Shown here: positions 8,564 through 21,090 of the stretch, piece after piece
How the letters are laid out: each line of letters opens with the position of its first letter
How positions within the stretch are numbered: position 1 is the first letter of the stretch
Assembly (NCBI RefSeq): GCF_002095315.1
Contig: NZ_MLFN01000006.1
Coordinates: 49,823 to 113,822, forward strand
Source: Pantoea conspicua
GTDB lineage: Bacteria; Pseudomonadota; Gammaproteobacteria; Enterobacterales; Enterobacteriaceae
DNA: 64,000 nt
Direction of reading: 5' to 3'
Notes under the pieces: generated by a model
Database searches by the model: none
What the model saw: only the letters and a program-made list of their open reading frames with translations
What the model was told of the DNA's origin: nothing
Position numbers and translations under genes: made by a program

Positions 8564-10399
8564 TTAAATCACCAGCATCAGGGCCAGCACCACTACGGCA
8601 CCGACACTCATTGACGCGACATACCAGCGCAGATACCCGTTTTCACTCACCACCAGACCTTTATTGGCGATACGTGAGAACAGCGCAGGCAGGTTCATCA
8701 GGGCATTCAGCGGATCGCGTTTCAGCAGCCACGCGATACCGAGGTAAGGTTTGACGAACACTTTGTCGTAGAGCCAGTCGAAACCCCAGGCCGCGAACCA
8801 CCAGGTACCGAAGAAACGGCCCGGTGCGCTGTTGGCGATCTTCGTTACCAGCTCACGTTTGCCCAGCCACAACGCGGCAGCAATCAGAATGCCGACGATA
8901 GCGACCACGCCAGAGGTGATTTCCAGTCCCACTTTACCCGCTTCACCAAATTCATTGGCCGGCAGCACGCCAGCCAGTGGCGGCGTAATCAGCGCGCCGA
9001 TGAAGGTAGAGAGCAGCAGCAGGACAATCAGTGGCAGATGATGGGTAATGCCTTTACCGGCATGCGCATGAATTTTCTCTTCGCCGTGGAACACGATGAA
9101 GATCATGCGGAAGGTGTAGATTGAGGTCAGGAAAGCGCCCACCAGGCCGGCAACCATCAGGTTGATGTGACCGTTAGCCAGTGCGCCAAACAGGATCTCA
9201 TCTTTACTGTAGAAGCCTGCGGTAATCAGCGGCAGTGCCGCCAGTGCCGCGCCGCCCACCAGGAAGCAGGTGTAAACCAGCGGGATGCTCTTACGCAGGC
9301 CGCCCATCTTAAAGATGTTCTGCTCGTGATGGCAGGCCAGAATCACTGAACCGGAGGAGAGGAACAGTAACGCTTTAAAGAAGGCGTGCGTCATCAGGTG
9401 GAAAATCGCCGCATCCCACGCCTGGACGCCCAGCGCCAGGAACATGTAGCCAATCTGGCTCATGGTGGAGTAAGCGAGTACGCGTTTGATATCGGTTTGC
9501 ACCAGTGCGGCGAAGCCAGCCAGTACCAGGGTAATCGCCCCGATAATGCCGACCAGATGCAGCACTTCCGGCGTCAGCAGGAACAGACCGTGACTACGGG
9601 CAATCAGATAGACACCCGCGGTCACCATGGTCGCGGCGTGAATCAGTGCCGAAACCGGTGTCGGACCGGCCATCGCATCGGCCAGCCAGGTCTGTAATGG
9701 CAGCTGTGCCGATTTACCGACCGCGCCACCCAGCAGCATCAGCGTCGCCCACTGCAGCATGTGGTTGTCTGCGGCAAAGTGCGCCGGTGCCAGTTCCATC
9801 ATCTCGCGGAAGTTCAGCGTGCCCAGTTCGTTGTAGAGAATGAACAGCGCGAACGCCAGAAACACATCGCCGACACGGGTGATGATGAACGCTTTCATCG
9901 CCGCTTTGCCGTTGTCCGGATTGCTGTAGTAGAAGCCGATCAGCAGGTAAGAGCAGAGCCCTACCCCTTCCCAGCCGAGATACATCAGCATCAGGTTATC
10001 GGCCAGCACCAGAACCACCATGCTGGCGATAAACAGGTTGGTATAGGCGAAGAAACGCGAGTAACCCTCTTCACCGCGCATGTACCAGGAGGCGAACATG
10101 TGGATAAAGAAACCGACACCGGTGACTACTGACAGCATGGTCAGTGACAGGCCGTCCAGGGTCAGATTGACCTTCATGTCAAAGTTGCCGACATGCATCC
10201 AGGTCCAGAGCGCCTGAGTATAAGCCTGCTGACCGTTGGCGAAGAAGTCGACGCCGACCATCACCGTGGTCAGCGCTGCCAGTCCTACCGATCCCATACC
10301 AATCGCGGCCGACAGGTTTTCTGACCAGCGACCACGGGAAAACGCTAACAGCAGGAAGCCGATTAGCGGAAACAGTACTGTTAAATAGAGAAGATTCAT
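8564..10399 (-). CDS. nuoL: NADH-quinone oxidoreductase subunit L
   Basis: The largest antiporter-like subunit of complex I, 611 residues (E. coli 613), carrying the long C-terminal lateral helix that runs along the membrane arm. Diagnostic stretches are [40 protein letters not shown] with the conserved Lys, and [18 protein letters not shown]. The C-terminal region from about residue 510 ([19 protein letters not shown]) is typical of NuoL. The start overlaps the nuoK stop by four bases, implying translational coupling. Confidence 0.98.
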   Translation of the reverse strand: MNLLYLTVLFPLIGFLLLAFSRGRWSENLSAAIGMGSVGLAALTTVMVGVDFFANGQQAYTQALWTWMHVGNFDMKVNLTLDGLSLTMLSVVTGVGFFIHMFASWYMRGEEGYSRFFAYTNLFIASMVVLVLADNLMLMYLGWEGVGLCSYLLIGFYYSNPDNGKAAMKAFIITRVGDVFLAFALFILYNELGTLNFREMMELAPAHFAADNHMLQWATLMLLGGAVGKSAQLPLQTWLADAMAGPTPVSALIHAATMVTAGVYLIARSHGLFLLTPEVLHLVGIIGAITLVLAGFAALVQTDIKRVLAYSTMSQIGYMFLALGVQAWDAAIFHLMTHAFFKALLFLSSGSVILACHHEQNIFKMGGLRKSIPLVYTCFLVGGAALAALPLITAGFYSKDEILFGALANGHINLMVAGLVGAFLTSIYTFRMIFIVFHGEEKIHAHAGKGITHHLPLIVLLLLSTFIGALITPPLAGVLPANEFGEAGKVGLEITSGVVAIVGILIAAALWLGKRELVTKIANSAPGRFFGTWWFAAWGFDWLYDKVFVKPYLGIAWLLKRDPLNALMNLPALFSRIANKGLVVSENGYLRWYVASMSVGAVVVLALMLVI

Positions 10400-10698
10400 C
10401 CGCGCATCTCGCTCACAGTGTCAATGTTCAGCGTCTGACGACGACGATAGAGCTGGAGCAGCAGCGCCAGGCCAATACTGGCTTCGGCTGCGGCCAGGCT
10501 GATCGCCAGGATATACATTACCTGTCCATCGGCCTGACCCCAGTAACTCCCGGCCACCACCAGCGCTAACGCGGCGGCGTTGATCATGATCTCAAGGCCG
10601 ATCAGCATAAACAGCAGGTTGCGGCGGATCACCAGCGAAGTCAGTCCGAGGACGAACAGCACGGCAGCAAGTATCAATCCATGTTGTAACGGGATCAT
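10396..10698 (-). CDS. nuoK: NADH-quinone oxidoreductase subunit K
   Basis: A small membrane subunit of complex I, exactly 100 residues as in E. coli, with three transmembrane helices. The two buried glutamates of the proton path are present, in [16 protein letters not shown] and [18 protein letters not shown]. The gene overlaps nuoJ upstream and nuoL downstream by four bases each, the tight packing usual in this part of the operon. Confidence 0.98.
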   Translation of the reverse strand: MIPLQHGLILAAVLFVLGLTSLVIRRNLLFMLIGLEIMINAAALALVVAGSYWGQADGQVMYILAISLAAAEASIGLALLLQLYRRRQTLNIDTVSEMRG

Positions 10699-11246
10699 GC
10701 ATTCTCCTTTTTCGCTTGCGCGGCGTCAGAAACGCGGTTGCTGAGCACTTCACCCTGACGATCTTCACGACCGACGTGAAACGCCACCACCAGACCCGCC
10801 AGCAGCAGCATGGAAGCCAGTTCCACCGCCAGCACGTAAGGACCAAACAGGCTGATACCGACCGCTTTCGCGTCGATAATGGTGCCGTCAATGCCCTGAT
10901 CGTTGGCGGTGAGGATGGCGTAAACCATCACCACCAGCAGCAGCAGCGACACCAGGCCAGGTCCAATCCACAGTGACGGACTCAACCATTCGCGTTCCTG
11001 CTTCTCCGTCTGTTTGCCCAGGTTCAGCATCATCACCACGAAGACGAACAGCACCATAATCGCACCGGCGTAGACGATGATCTCCAGCGCGCCGGCAAAA
11101 TAGGCACCCATCGAGAAGAAGACGCCCGCAATCGACAGCAGCGAAATGATCAGGTACAGCAACGCATGTACCGGATTAGTGTGGGTAATGACGCGCAACG
11201 TCGTCAGCACCGCCACCAGCCCGCAAAGATAAAACGCAAATTCCAT
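10695..11246 (-). CDS. nuoJ: NADH-quinone oxidoreductase subunit J
   Basis: A five-helix membrane subunit of complex I, 183 residues (E. coli 184). The start is placed at the ATG of [14 protein letters not shown] (11246) because AAGGAG lies six bases upstream and this matches the family N-terminus. The frame is open further upstream, into nuoI sequence, but that extension is charged and foreign to NuoJ. The conserved pi-bulge helix is visible in [22 protein letters not shown]. Confidence 0.97.
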   Translation of the reverse strand: MEFAFYLCGLVAVLTTLRVITHTNPVHALLYLIISLLSIAGVFFSMGAYFAGALEIIVYAGAIMVLFVFVVMMLNLGKQTEKQEREWLSPSLWIGPGLVSLLLLVVMVYAILTANDQGIDGTIIDAKAVGISLFGPYVLAVELASMLLLAGLVVAFHVGREDRQGEVLSNRVSDAAQAKKENA

Positions 11247-11256
11247 GCCTTGCTCC

Positions 11257-11799
11257 TTAAGGTAATAAGCCTTTGACGTCGATAGGCTTGGCTTCATTTT
11301 CCGCTTCGCCCTTATCTTTACCGTCAATCGCCATACCCGCCATGCGGTAGAAGTTGTATTCCGGATATTTACCCGGACCCGAGATCAGCAGATCGTCCTT
11401 CTCATACACCAGATCCTGACGCTTGAACTCACCCAGTTCAAAATCGGGCGTCAGCTGAATCGCCGTGGTCGGACAGGCTTCCTCACACATGCCGCAGAAA
11501 ATGCAGCGTGAGAAGTTGATGCGGAAAAACTCCGGGTACCAGCGACCATCTTTGGTTTCTGCTTTCTGCAACGAAATACAGCCGACCGGACAGGCCACGG
11601 CGCACAGGTTACAGGCCACGCAACGTTCTTCGCCATCCGGATCGCGGGTTAACACGATGCGGCCGCGATAGCGTGGTGGCAGATAAACCGGCTCTTCCGG
11701 GTACATCTGCGTTTCACGTTTGGCGAAGGCGTGCAGGCCAATCAGCCAGATACTGCGCACTGTCGTGCCAAAGCCAACGACAATATCTTTTAAAGTCAT
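11257..11799 (-). CDS. nuoI: NADH-quinone oxidoreductase subunit I
   Basis: A peripheral-arm subunit of complex I, 180 residues like E. coli NuoI. It carries the two [4Fe-4S] clusters N6a and N6b through two ferredoxin motifs, [15 protein letters not shown] and [15 protein letters not shown]. It passes electrons from NuoG towards NuoB. The gene lies 11 bases after nuoH and ten bases before nuoJ. Confidence 0.98.
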   Translation of the reverse strand: MTLKDIVVGFGTTVRSIWLIGLHAFAKRETQMYPEEPVYLPPRYRGRIVLTRDPDGEERCVACNLCAVACPVGCISLQKAETKDGRWYPEFFRINFSRCIFCGMCEEACPTTAIQLTPDFELGEFKRQDLVYEKDDLLISGPGKYPEYNFYRMAGMAIDGKDKGEAENEAKPIDVKGLLP

Positions 11800-11810
11800 T
11801 TGTTAACCCC

Positions 11811-12788
11811 TTACTGCGCTGTGTAGAGAATCACTGCGGCGGTCGCCAGCAGGTTCAACAGCGTCAACGGCAGACACACTTTCCAGCCGAACGACAGCAC
11901 CTGGTCATAGCGTGGACGCGGAAGCGCAGCACGAATCAGGATGAACATCATCATAAAGAACGCCGTTTTCAGGGCGAACCAGATGAACGGCGGCAGGAAT
12001 GGGCCATGCCAGCCACCAAAGAACAGTGTCACAATCAGCGCTGAAACGGTGGTAATCGCCACATATTCGCCGACGAAGAACAGGCCGAACTTCATACCGG
12101 CATATTCGATGTGGTAACCATCGGCCAGTTCCTGTTCCGCTTCCGGCTGGTCAAACGGGTGACGGTGACACACCGCAACGCCCGCAATACAGAAGGTCAC
12201 GAAGCCGAAGAACTGCGGAATGATGTTCCACAAATGGGTCTGGCTGTTAACGATATCGTTCATGTTGAACGAGCCCGCCTGCGCGACCACGCCCATCAGC
12301 GACAGTCCGAGAAACACTTCGTAGCTCAGGGTCTGCGCAGAAGCACGCATCGCACCCAGCAGCGAGTATTTGTTGTTACTCGACCAGCCAGCGAACAGCA
12401 CGGCGTAAACCGCCAGGCCCGCCATCATCAGGAAGAACAGCAGACCGATATTCAGGTCCGTGACCATCCAGGTTGGCGAAACCGGCACAATGGCAAATGC
12501 CAGCAGCAGCGATACAAAAGCGATAACCGGTGCCAGGGTAAAAATAAAACGGTCGGTAAACGGCGGGACCCAGTCCTCTTTAAAGAACATTTTGATCATA
12601 TCCGCTACCAGCTGCAGCGAGCCGCCCCAGCCTACCCGGTTCGGTCCGTAACGGTTCTGGAACAGGCCGAGCAGACGACGCTCGGCAAAGCTCATGAACG
12701 CGCCACAGGCCACAACCACCAGCAGAATGACGATGGCTTTACCGATGGCCAGCAGAATGTCGATAACATCCGGTGTTAACCAGCTCAT
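11811..12788 (-). CDS. nuoH: NADH-quinone oxidoreductase subunit H
   Basis: A membrane subunit at the quinone-binding heel of complex I, 325 residues as in E. coli. It contains the charged loop [23 protein letters not shown] that lines the quinone chamber and [20 protein letters not shown] near the end, with about eight membrane helices. The start overlaps the nuoG stop by four bases. Confidence 0.98.
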   Translation of the reverse strand: MSWLTPDVIDILLAIGKAIVILLVVVACGAFMSFAERRLLGLFQNRYGPNRVGWGGSLQLVADMIKMFFKEDWVPPFTDRFIFTLAPVIAFVSLLLAFAIVPVSPTWMVTDLNIGLLFFLMMAGLAVYAVLFAGWSSNNKYSLLGAMRASAQTLSYEVFLGLSLMGVVAQAGSFNMNDIVNSQTHLWNIIPQFFGFVTFCIAGVAVCHRHPFDQPEAEQELADGYHIEYAGMKFGLFFVGEYVAITTVSALIVTLFFGGWHGPFLPPFIWFALKTAFFMMMFILIRAALPRPRYDQVLSFGWKVCLPLTLLNLLATAAVILYTAQ

Positions 12789-15508
12789 TGCGCCGCCTCC
12801 TGCAGTTTGTCGATTTTACCGTTCGCCAGGAACGGCGGTACGCCCGGCATGCCCAACGGCAGACCAATCTGTCCCGCCTGCAGTGATGCAGAGAAACGGA
12901 CCGGCAGACGCACCGTTTCACCGGCACAGGTGAACTCCACGGCAGCACCATTGTTGACGCCCAGTTTCGCCGCATCATCCGGGTTAATCACCAGCATCGG
13001 CTGCGCCATACGCTGCTGGAACACCGGTGAACGCTGTGACATCTCTTCACTACCAAACAGCTGGTAATACGGGGCCACGCGCCATTGCGCTTCACTGACG
13101 AACGCCGCAGGGACGTTGCTGAACCATGGCAGCTGGGCTGCGCTGGCTTCAAACAGGCGGACGCCCGGATCGCCATTACGTAGTTTGCCGCCCACTTCGA
13201 CCTGGAATTTGTTCCACGCCTGCGGCGAGTTCCAGCCCGGAGCCCAGGCAAACGGAATCTGCGAGCGCGGTGCGCCTGGCTGGTTGTTCCCTTCCATCGA
13301 GAAGGCAAACATGGTGTCCTGATCCTGCGGCTGACGCGGTTCGTGCACGCTGATATTGGCGCGCGCGGCGGTACGGCCACTGGAACGGTGCGGTGAACGC
13401 GACAGTTTCTGTCCGCGAATACGGAAGCTGGCATCCGGTGCCGCATCTTTAATGCCGGCCAGCTGTGGCAGATGACTCACTACCGCATCAATCACGTGAT
13501 CCAGTTGCGTCCAGTCGACGTGACGGCTTTCCAGCGTGCTGTGCAGCGAATGCAGCCAGCGCCAGCTTTCCAGCATCACAATGCTGTTGTCATAGTAGGA
13601 GGGATCGTAAACCTGGAAGAAACGCTGTGCGCGGCCTTCGTGGTTAATCGAGGTCCCGTCACTTTCGGCGAAGCTGGCGGTCGATAACACCAGACCGGCT
13701 TTCTCCAGCGTGGCGGTGCGCTGATGATCGACCACAATCACGTTGGTGGTCTGTGCCAGTGCCGCATCAACCAGCGCTTTCGGTGCGTGACGATAGAGAT
13801 CGTTTTCCAGCACAACCAGCGCATCGGCTTCACCGCTGCTCAGCTGCTCCAGCGCACTCTCCAGCGGATTGCCGCCCATCAGGCCAAGACCTACGCTGTT
13901 GGCGTGTCCCGCCAGCAGCGTAAGCCCGACATCGGCACCGCGCGCCTTCAGCGCTTTCGCCACGTTGGCTGCCGCTTCGATCATCGCGCTGCTGCCGGAG
14001 TGGGTCCCGGAGATAATTAACGGTTTTTTCGCACCGGCCAGCGCCTGCACGATGACATCCATCTTGCCGTTCAGCTTGCTGTCGAAGTCGGTCACTGCCG
14101 GAGCGGTTTCATCCAGCGCATTGGCGATGGCAAAACCGAGTCGCGCCTGATCTTCAACCGGGGCGCGATAGCTCCATGCCGCGATATCATCCAGACGGGT
14201 TTCATCAACGTTGGTAATAAACAGCGGATGTTTGGCGTTCTGACCGATGTTGAGGATCGCCGCAATCTGCCAGTCTGCCACTTTCTGGGCCGCCGCCATG
14301 TCGCGCGCTTTGCCTTTTACCGCCTGACGCACAGACAGCGCCACGCGTGCGCCAACCTGGGTCAGATCTTCACCCAGCACCAGCACCGCATCGTAGCTTT
14401 CGATTTCACGCAGCGACGGCGTGTAGATCCCGCCTTCACGCAGCACCTTAAGCATCAGTTCCAGTCGGGCCTGTTCGCCAGCCGGCATACCGGTGGAGAA
14501 GTTTTCTGCGCCAACCAGTTCACGCAATGCGAAGTTACTTTCAATGCTGGCGCGTGGCGAACCGATACCAATCACTTTTTTCGCCTGACGCAGCAGATCC
14601 GCGCCGGCATTCACTGCCTGTTCTGCGTTGAGTGTCACCCAGTCGTTGCCGCGCAGCAGCATTGGCTGACGAGGACGATCTTTGCGGTTGACATAGCCAT
14701 AACCAAAACGGCCACGGTCACACAGGAAATAGTGGTTTACCGTGCCGTTGTAGCGGTTCTCAATACGGCGCAGTTCACCGTAACGCTCACCCGGGCTGGT
14801 GTTACAGCCGACGCTGCACTGCTGGCAGATACTCGGCGCAAACTGCATATCCCATTTACGGTTATAGCGTTCGGAGTGGGTTTTATCGGTAAATACGCCG
14901 GTCGGGCAGATCTCAACCAGATTACCGGAGAATTCGCTCTCCAGCGTGCCATCTTCCGGGCGACCGAAATAGACGTTGTCGTGCGCACCGTAAACACCCA
15001 GATCTTTGCCGTCAGCATAATCTTTGTAGTAACGCACGCAGCGGTAACAGGCGATACAGCGGTTCATCTCATGGGAAATGAACGGGCCAAGATCCTGATT
15101 GCGGTGAGTACGCTTGGTGAAGCGATAACGGCGGAAGCTGTGGCCGGTCATCACTGTCATATCCTGCAGGTGACAGTTACCGCCCTCTTCACATACCGGG
15201 CAGTCGTGCGGATGGTTGGTCATCAGCCATTCCACCACGCTTTCGCGGAACTCTTTCGCTTCGCCATCATCGATGGAGATAAATGTGCCATCAGAAGCCG
15301 GTGTCATGCAGGACATGACAAGACGACCGCGGGTATCTTCGGCATTCTGGAATTGCTTTACCGCGCACTGGCGGCAGGCCCCAACGCTTCCCAGCGCCGG
15401 ATGCCAGCAAAAATAAGGAATATCAAGGCCCAGAGAGAGACACGCCTGTAGCAGGTTGTCCGCTCCGTTCACATCATACTCTTTACCGTCTACATGGATT
15501 GTAGCCAT
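12785..15508 (-). CDS. nuoG: NADH-quinone oxidoreductase subunit G
   Basis: The largest peripheral subunit of complex I, 907 residues (E. coli 908). The N-terminal [2Fe-2S] ferredoxin domain includes [15 protein letters not shown]. It is followed by the His/Cys [4Fe-4S] site ([12 protein letters not shown]) and CIACYRC with later CPTGVF. The extra N7 cluster of the E. coli-type enzyme is present as CQQCSVGC plus a later Cys in FLCDRG. The rest is a molybdopterin-oxidoreductase-like domain without cofactor. A 115-nt gap with a nine-pair hairpin separates it from nuoF. Confidence 0.98.
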   Translation of the reverse strand: MATIHVDGKEYDVNGADNLLQACLSLGLDIPYFCWHPALGSVGACRQCAVKQFQNAEDTRGRLVMSCMTPASDGTFISIDDGEAKEFRESVVEWLMTNHPHDCPVCEEGGNCHLQDMTVMTGHSFRRYRFTKRTHRNQDLGPFISHEMNRCIACYRCVRYYKDYADGKDLGVYGAHDNVYFGRPEDGTLESEFSGNLVEICPTGVFTDKTHSERYNRKWDMQFAPSICQQCSVGCNTSPGERYGELRRIENRYNGTVNHYFLCDRGRFGYGYVNRKDRPRQPMLLRGNDWVTLNAEQAVNAGADLLRQAKKVIGIGSPRASIESNFALRELVGAENFSTGMPAGEQARLELMLKVLREGGIYTPSLREIESYDAVLVLGEDLTQVGARVALSVRQAVKGKARDMAAAQKVADWQIAAILNIGQNAKHPLFITNVDETRLDDIAAWSYRAPVEDQARLGFAIANALDETAPAVTDFDSKLNGKMDVIVQALAGAKKPLIISGTHSGSSAMIEAAANVAKALKARGADVGLTLLAGHANSVGLGLMGGNPLESALEQLSSGEADALVVLENDLYRHAPKALVDAALAQTTNVIVVDHQRTATLEKAGLVLSTASFAESDGTSINHEGRAQRFFQVYDPSYYDNSIVMLESWRWLHSLHSTLESRHVDWTQLDHVIDAVVSHLPQLAGIKDAAPDASFRIRGQKLSRSPHRSSGRTAARANISVHEPRQPQDQDTMFAFSMEGNNQPGAPRSQIPFAWAPGWNSPQAWNKFQVEVGGKLRNGDPGVRLFEASAAQLPWFSNVPAAFVSEAQWRVAPYYQLFGSEEMSQRSPVFQQRMAQPMLVINPDDAAKLGVNNGAAVEFTCAGETVRLPVRFSASLQAGQIGLPLGMPGVPPFLANGKIDKLQEAAQ

Positions 15509-15559
15509 AGTGACATGCTTCCGTAAGGCTCGTCAGAAACGAGCGTTAATCATATTCTT

Positions 15560-15587
15560 GCCCCGACACACTGACGATTGTCGGGGC
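15560..15587 (-). other. Hairpin between nuoF and nuoG
   Basis: GCCCCGACA at 15560-15568 pairs perfectly with 15579-15587 (loop 10 nt). No T-run follows on either strand, so it is not a classical terminator. In the nuo mRNA it could act as a stability or processing element setting NuoE/F against NuoG levels. Confidence 0.5.
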
Positions 15588-15623
15588 GGCGGCACCAGGC
15601 CTGATTCCGTATCCTGCGGTGAA

Positions 15624-16970
15624 TTACCAGCGCGCTTTCAGCAGGTTTGGCTGAATCCCGCCAATCGCGCGGGTATTACCGAACACCTGCGGCGCCATGC
15701 CGGCTTCAAACTCTTCACGGAAATACTTAATCGCACTCTGCAACGGCTCAACCGCACCCGGCGCGTGTGCGCAAAAGGTTTTACCCGGACCGAGCTGACG
15801 GCAGAGTTGCAGTAAGGTTTCGATGTCGCCTGGCTGACCCTGTTTCTGCTCCAGCGCACGCAGAATTTTCACGCTCCACGGCAAACCGTCACGGCACGGC
15901 GTACACCAGCCGCACGATTCACGGGCGAAGAACTCTTCGAGATTGCGCACCAGCGAAACCATATTGATTTCGTGATCGACCGCCATCGCCAGCGCCGTAC
16001 CCAGACGGCTGCCCGCTTTACCAATGCTGGCAAACTCCATTGGCAGATCCAGGTGCTCATCGGTCAGGAAGTCGGTCCCTGCCCCGCCAGGCTGCCAGGC
16101 TTTAAAGCGCAGTCCGTCACGCATCCCGCCAGCATAATCTTCCAGGATTTCACGTGCGGTAATACCGAACGGCAGTTCCCAGACGCCAGGATTTTTCACC
16201 CGACCAGAGAAGCCCATCATCTTGGTACCGGCGTCGTCGCTTTTCGAGATCCCTTTGTACCAGTCGACGCCGTTAGCCAGGATGGCCGGCACGTTTGACA
16301 GCGTTTCCACGTTGTTGACGCAGGTCGGTTTACCCCATGCGCCCGCGCTCGCCGGGAACGGCGGTTTGGAACGCGGGTTAGCACGACGGCCTTCCAGCGA
16401 GTTAATCAGCGCCGTCTCTTCGCCGCAGATATAGCGGCCCGCACCGGTGTGAACAATCAGCTCGAAGTCAAAACCGGTGCCGAGAATGTTTTTACCGAGA
16501 TAGCCCGCTTCGGTCGCTTCTGCAATCGCCCGACGCAGATGCACCGCCGCTTCAATGTATTCGCCGCGCAGGAAGATGTAGCCACGGTAAGCCTTGAGTG
16601 CGAAGGCGCTGATCAGCATCCCTTCCACCAGCTGGTGCGGCATCTGCTCCATCAGCAGGCGGTCTTTATAGGTGCCTGGCTCCATTTCATCGGCGTTACA
16701 CAGCAGATAACGGATGTTCATCGACTCATCTTTCGGCATCAGGCTCCACTTCAGCCCGGTGGAGAAGCCTGCACCGCCACGCCCTTTCAGCCCAGAGTCT
16801 TTCACCGCCGCCACGATTTCATCAGGCGACATGCTGTTAAGCGCTTTTTCAGCACCGGCATAGCCGTTTTTACTGCGGTATTCATCAATCCACACCGGCT
16901 GCTTGTCATCGCGCATCCGCCAGGTGAGTGGATGGGTTTCAGCAGTACGAATGATAGTTTTCAATGTCAT
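15624..16970 (-). CDS. nuoF: NADH-quinone oxidoreductase subunit F (NADH-binding)
   Basis: The NADH- and FMN-binding subunit of complex I, 448 residues (E. coli 445). The glycine-rich nucleotide loop is [16 protein letters not shown]. The FMN region contains [14 protein letters not shown] and [14 protein letters not shown]. The N3 [4Fe-4S] ligands are in [12 protein letters not shown] and the later TFCAHA. The start codon overlaps the nuoE stop as ATGA. The first residues ([14 protein letters not shown]) are slightly longer than E. coli. Confidence 0.98.
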   Translation of the reverse strand: MTLKTIIRTAETHPLTWRMRDDKQPVWIDEYRSKNGYAGAEKALNSMSPDEIVAAVKDSGLKGRGGAGFSTGLKWSLMPKDESMNIRYLLCNADEMEPGTYKDRLLMEQMPHQLVEGMLISAFALKAYRGYIFLRGEYIEAAVHLRRAIAEATEAGYLGKNILGTGFDFELIVHTGAGRYICGEETALINSLEGRRANPRSKPPFPASAGAWGKPTCVNNVETLSNVPAILANGVDWYKGISKSDDAGTKMMGFSGRVKNPGVWELPFGITAREILEDYAGGMRDGLRFKAWQPGGAGTDFLTDEHLDLPMEFASIGKAGSRLGTALAMAVDHEINMVSLVRNLEEFFARESCGWCTPCRDGLPWSVKILRALEQKQGQPGDIETLLQLCRQLGPGKTFCAHAPGAVEPLQSAIKYFREEFEAGMAPQVFGNTRAIGGIQPNLLKARW

Positions 16971-17482
16971 TGATACTGCTCCAGCAAAGTGGCGATGCCT
17001 TCTGGCGTCAGATGCACATGGGTATCTTCATCCACCATCATCGTTGGCCCTTTATCGCAGTTACCCAGACAGCAGGTTGGCAGCAGCGTGAAGCGTCCGT
17101 CCGCTGTGGTCTGGCCCGGTTTGATATTCAGATTCTGTTCCAGCGCCGCCTGAATGCCCTGATAACCGGTGATGTGACAGACAACGCTGTCGCAGTAGCG
17201 GATCACATGACGGCCGACCGGCTGACGGAAGATCTGGCTATAAAATGTCGCTACACCTTCAACGTCACTGGCCGGAATACCCAGCACCTCAGCGATGGCG
17301 TGGATCGCGCCATCCGGCACCCAGCCGCGCGCTTTCTGCACGATCTTCAGCGCTTCGATTGAAGCGGCACGCGCATCTTCGTAGTGGTGTTTTTCGTGCT
17401 CAATGGCGTGATGCTCTTCCGCGCTCAGCACGAAGACCTCGTTGGGGTCGATCGTTTTAATGGCAATGTGTTGATCGTGCAT
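16967..17482 (-). CDS. nuoE: NADH-quinone oxidoreductase subunit E
   Basis: A thioredoxin-like [2Fe-2S] subunit (cluster N1a) of the NADH dehydrogenase module, 171 residues (E. coli 166). The four cluster cysteines lie in YCDSVVCHI and LPTCCLGNC. The N-terminal helical part includes the [20 protein letters not shown] family signature. The gene lies two bases after nuoC and overlaps nuoF by four bases. Confidence 0.98.
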   Translation of the reverse strand: MHDQHIAIKTIDPNEVFVLSAEEHHAIEHEKHHYEDARAASIEALKIVQKARGWVPDGAIHAIAEVLGIPASDVEGVATFYSQIFRQPVGRHVIRYCDSVVCHITGYQGIQAALEQNLNIKPGQTTADGRFTLLPTCCLGNCDKGPTMMVDEDTHVHLTPEGIATLLEQYQ

Positions 17483-17484
17483 AA

Positions 17485-19284
17485 TTAGCGGTCCACGTCT
17501 GACATAACAAAATCGATACTACCGAGGTATACGATCAGGTCGGATACCAGGCTGCCACGGATCACGGATGGAATCTGCTGCAGATGCGGGAAGCTAGGCG
17601 TACGCACGCGGGTGCGGTAGCTCATGGTGCTGCCGTCGCTGGTCAGGTAGTAACTGTTGATCCCTTTGGTCGCTTCAATCATCTGGAAGGATTCGTTGGC
17701 CGGCATTACCGGGCCCCACGAGACCTGCAGGAAGTGGGTGATCAGCGTTTCAATGTGCTGCAATGTGCGTTCTTTCGGCGGCGGCGTGGTCAGCGGGTGA
17801 TCGGCTTTGAACGGACCTTCCGGCATGTTGTTCAGGCACTGTTCCAGGATACGCAGTGACTGCCACATCTCTTCCATCTTCAGCTGGACGCGGCTGTACG
17901 CATCACTGATGCCTGAACCGGTCGGGATTTCGAAGTCGAAGTTTTCGTAGCCGGAGTACGGACGCCATTTACGCACGTCAAAGTCGAGACCGGTGGCGCG
18001 CAGACCCGCACCGGTGGTGCCCCACGCCAGCGCTTCTTCCATGTTGTACGCGGCAACCCCTTTGGAACGACCCACCAGCACGCTGTTGCGCAGCGCGGCT
18101 TTGTCATATTCCTTGAGGCGCTTCGGCATCCAGTCAAGGAAGTCACGCAGCAGACGTTCCCAGCCTTTCGGCAGGTCGTGTGCCACGCCACCAATGCGGA
18201 ACCAGGCCGGGTGCATACGGAAGCCAGTAATGGCTTCAACCACGTCATAAATTTTCTGGCGATCGGTAAAGGCAAAGAACACCGGCGTCATGGCACCGAC
18301 GTCCTGAATAAAGGTCGAAATGTAGAGCAGATGGCTGTTGATGCGGAACAGTTCTGACAGCATCACGCGGATCACATTAACGCGATCCGGCACCACGATA
18401 CCGGCCAGTTTCTCCACCGCCAGCACGTAAGGCATTTCATTAACGCAACCGCCGAGATACTCGACGCGGTCGGTGTAAGGAATGTAGCTGTGCCACGACT
18501 GACGTTCACCCATCTTTTCGGCACCGCGATGGTGATAACCGATGTCAGGTACGCAGTCGACAATCTCTTCGCCATCCAGCTGCAGAATGATGCGGAAAGC
18601 CCCGTGCGCTGACGGGTGGTTAGGACCGAGGTTGAGGAACATGAAGTCCTCATTAGCGGTACTGCGCTTCATTCCCCAGTCTTCCGGCTTGAAGGTCAGC
18701 GCCTCCATCTCCAGATCTTCTTTCTGTTTGGTCAGCGTAAACGGATCAAATTCTGTGGCGCGCGCCGGGTAATCCTTGCGCAGCGGGTGACCTTCCCAGG
18801 TCGGCGGCATCATGATGCGGGTCAGGTGCGGGTGACCATCGAAGGTCACACCAAACATCTCCCAGGTTTCACGCTCATACCAGTTGGCATTCGGGAAAAG
18901 ACGGGTGAGGGTCGGCAGGTGCATATCATTTTCAGATAACGCTACCTTGAGCATGATGTCGCGATTGCGTTCAATCGACAGCAGATGATAGAAAACGGAA
19001 AAATCCGCGGCAGGCAGGCCTGCGCGGTGGGTGCGTAAACGCTCATCCATGCCATGCAGGTCATACAGCATGACGTAGGGCTTGGGTAGTTTACGCAGGA
19101 ACCCGGTGATTTCCAGTAGCTGTTCACGCTTCACCCAGACCACCGGAATCCCGGTGCGGGTCGCCTGAACGGTAAAGGCATCCGGCCCAAAACGGTTACG
19201 CAACTCGCCGATCACCGGGTCATCAAGGTGATCACGGGTTTGCCATGAAGGCTGAGCGAGATCTTGCGTGGTCAAATCTGTCAT
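17485..19284 (-). CDS. nuoC: NADH-quinone oxidoreductase fused subunit C/D
   Basis: The fused NuoCD protein typical of enterobacteria, 599 residues. Residues up to about 200 form the NuoC (30 kDa) domain with [16 protein letters not shown]. The remainder is the NuoD (49 kDa) domain with [27 protein letters not shown] and [14 protein letters not shown] segments that line the quinone site. The fusion itself is a gamma-proteobacterial trait. A 116-nt non-coding gap separates it from nuoB, as also seen in E. coli. Confidence 0.98.
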   Translation of the reverse strand: MTDLTTQDLAQPSWQTRDHLDDPVIGELRNRFGPDAFTVQATRTGIPVVWVKREQLLEITGFLRKLPKPYVMLYDLHGMDERLRTHRAGLPAADFSVFYHLLSIERNRDIMLKVALSENDMHLPTLTRLFPNANWYERETWEMFGVTFDGHPHLTRIMMPPTWEGHPLRKDYPARATEFDPFTLTKQKEDLEMEALTFKPEDWGMKRSTANEDFMFLNLGPNHPSAHGAFRIILQLDGEEIVDCVPDIGYHHRGAEKMGERQSWHSYIPYTDRVEYLGGCVNEMPYVLAVEKLAGIVVPDRVNVIRVMLSELFRINSHLLYISTFIQDVGAMTPVFFAFTDRQKIYDVVEAITGFRMHPAWFRIGGVAHDLPKGWERLLRDFLDWMPKRLKEYDKAALRNSVLVGRSKGVAAYNMEEALAWGTTGAGLRATGLDFDVRKWRPYSGYENFDFEIPTGSGISDAYSRVQLKMEEMWQSLRILEQCLNNMPEGPFKADHPLTTPPPKERTLQHIETLITHFLQVSWGPVMPANESFQMIEATKGINSYYLTSDGSTMSYRTRVRTPSFPHLQQIPSVIRGSLVSDLIVYLGSIDFVMSDVDR

Positions 19285-19400
19285 ACGTTACTCACCATTC
19301 CGGCCTGGTCTCAGGCACTCAAATGAAGGCGTCAGGATGGGGCCATGCATTAAATTGTGATGTTCTGCTGCAGGCGCGTTTTGCCATCCATACGGTTAAC

Positions 19401-20078
19401 TTACACTTCGTCCGGGCTACGCAGGTTAGTGACCGCAATGCGCTCACCGCGTTTTCTCTCACGCTCGGACTGCATGTTGGCGCGGTAAACACCCTGATCG
19501 CCAACCACCCACGACAGCGGACGACGCTCTTTGCCAATCGACTCCTGCAATAGCAGCAGCGCCTGCATATAGGCTTCCGGGCGCGGCGGGCAGCCAGGGA
19601 TATACACATCAACCGGCAGGAATTTATCCACGCCCTGCACCACGGAATAGATGTCATACATGCCGCCGGAGTTCGCGCAGGCACCCATTGAGATCACCCA
19701 TTTCGGCTCCAGCATCTGGTCATACAGACGCTGAATCACCGGGGCCATTTTGGTAAATGGCGTACCGGCGATCACCATAAAGTCGGCCTGACGCGGTGAG
19801 GCGCGCATAACTTCAGCACCAAAACGTGCCACGTCATGCACGGCGGTAAACGAGGTCGTCATCTCTACATAACAACAAGAGAGGCCGAAGTTGTAAGGCC
19901 ACAGGGAGTTTTTACGCCCCCAGTTCACCATGTCGTGCAGGGCATTTTCGAGTTTGCCCATGTAAACGCTGCGATGAACGTGCTGCTCCAGCGGATCGCT
20001 GACGATTTCCTGCTTTTGCAGAGGATAACGGTCGTTCTCACCACCGTTCGGGTCTATGCGGGTGAGCGTATAGTCCAT
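19401..20078 (-). CDS. nuoB: NADH-quinone oxidoreductase subunit B
   Basis: The subunit carrying cluster N2, the last iron-sulfur centre before quinone, 225 residues (E. coli 220). The tandem cysteines are in [14 protein letters not shown], with the other two ligands in [11 protein letters not shown] and [13 protein letters not shown]. It follows nuoA by 15 bases. Confidence 0.98.
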   Translation of the reverse strand: MDYTLTRIDPNGGENDRYPLQKQEIVSDPLEQHVHRSVYMGKLENALHDMVNWGRKNSLWPYNFGLSCCYVEMTTSFTAVHDVARFGAEVMRASPRQADFMVIAGTPFTKMAPVIQRLYDQMLEPKWVISMGACANSGGMYDIYSVVQGVDKFLPVDVYIPGCPPRPEAYMQALLLLQESIGKERRPLSWVVGDQGVYRANMQSERERKRGERIAVTNLRSPDEV

Positions 20079-20093
20079 CTTATTGCCTCTCTT

Positions 20094-20537
20094 TTACTGC
20101 TTGTGAGGATTGGTGTGACTGATCGTGGTGGTTTTAACCACGACGCGGCGACGAGCAGGAGCCCAATCGAGTGCGCCAATGCGTACCAGATAGACCAGGC
20201 CCGCCAGGAGCACCAAAATGAAAATTGCGGCTTCCACAAAGCCGACCCAGCCGCTTTCACGGATTGAGGTCGCCCATGCGTATAAAAAGAGGGCTTCGAC
20301 GTCGAAGATGACGAAAAACATCGCAACCAGATAGAATTTGGCCGACAGGCGGATATGGGTGTCGCCTACTGACTCAATGCCCGACTCGAACGGCGTGTCT
20401 TTATGACGCGCGCGCGCTCTGCCGCCAAGCAGCCATCCTCCGGTCAACATGAAAGCACACAGGCCAAATGCGATGACGATAAAGACGATAAACGCCCAAT
20501 GCTGAGCGATGATTTCGGTGGTAGTTGACATACTCAT
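20094..20537 (-). CDS. nuoA: NADH-quinone oxidoreductase subunit A
   Basis: The first gene of the nuo operon, 147 residues identical in length to E. coli NuoA. It has three membrane helices, and the loop between helices 1 and 2 contains the conserved [13 protein letters not shown] segment (here [20 protein letters not shown]). Promoter elements lie in the 656-nt spacer behind it. Confidence 0.98.
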   Translation of the reverse strand: MSMSTTTEIIAQHWAFIVFIVIAFGLCAFMLTGGWLLGGRARARHKDTPFESGIESVGDTHIRLSAKFYLVAMFFVIFDVEALFLYAWATSIRESGWVGFVEAAIFILVLLAGLVYLVRIGALDWAPARRRVVVKTTTISHTNPHKQ

Positions 20538-20691
20538 TGCTTACTCATCAAAAGTGGCGCTGGCATCCTGCACGCGTTTCCCGCAGCAAACTGACCACAT
20601 CGATTCAAGGGAAGGATAAAAACCTTTTAAATGTCGCTGTTATTCTTAAATAAGCAGCAATTTTATGGGGTTTTTTACTCCTTTCTATAAC

Positions 20692-20713
20692 CTTTTGTCA
20701 ACTTTGACAAAAG
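20692..20713. promoter_or_regulatory. Perfect palindrome in the nuo leader
   Basis: CTTTTGTCAA at 20692-20701 and its exact complement at 20704-20713 are separated by two bases. It lies about 155-175 nt upstream of the nuoA start. A 22-bp dyad this perfect is a good candidate repressor or activator site, or an mRNA hairpin. I do not recognise the consensus. Confidence 0.45.
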
Positions 20714-21090
20714 TATCCAAACATTATTTCACACCTGCATCATATTATTAACAAATGATGCCCCGCTTTCCAGCTAAATCGCTTCAGTCTGTAGGGTTAA
20801 TTTTAGTGTAGCGGGTATTTACACGCATGGATCGTGCATTTAACAAACATATTTTGACAGGTATCTGCGGGTTTTCCTTCCCCTTATCAGGGGTATTTTT
20901 TTGATCCAGAACACACTTCTGCCCTTTTTGCGTTAAATTTCTCCATTTTTCCACACAAGGCGAAACGAAGCGTCCGTTTTTTTGGTGGGTAAATTTCAGT
21001 TACAGCAGAGATGAAATTAATTGCAGCAGGTGACTATCAGAACAGGGGGCTGGCGAACCGGAAATCGTGGTCAGCAATCATCAGGCGGGT

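Noticed and set aside
12111..12779. 222-codon plus-strand frame
   Set aside because: Antisense to nuoH; no domain or ribosome-binding site.
14228..15451. 407-codon open frame on the plus strand
   Set aside because: It is entirely antisense to nuoG, resembles nothing, and follows from the codon bias of the real gene.
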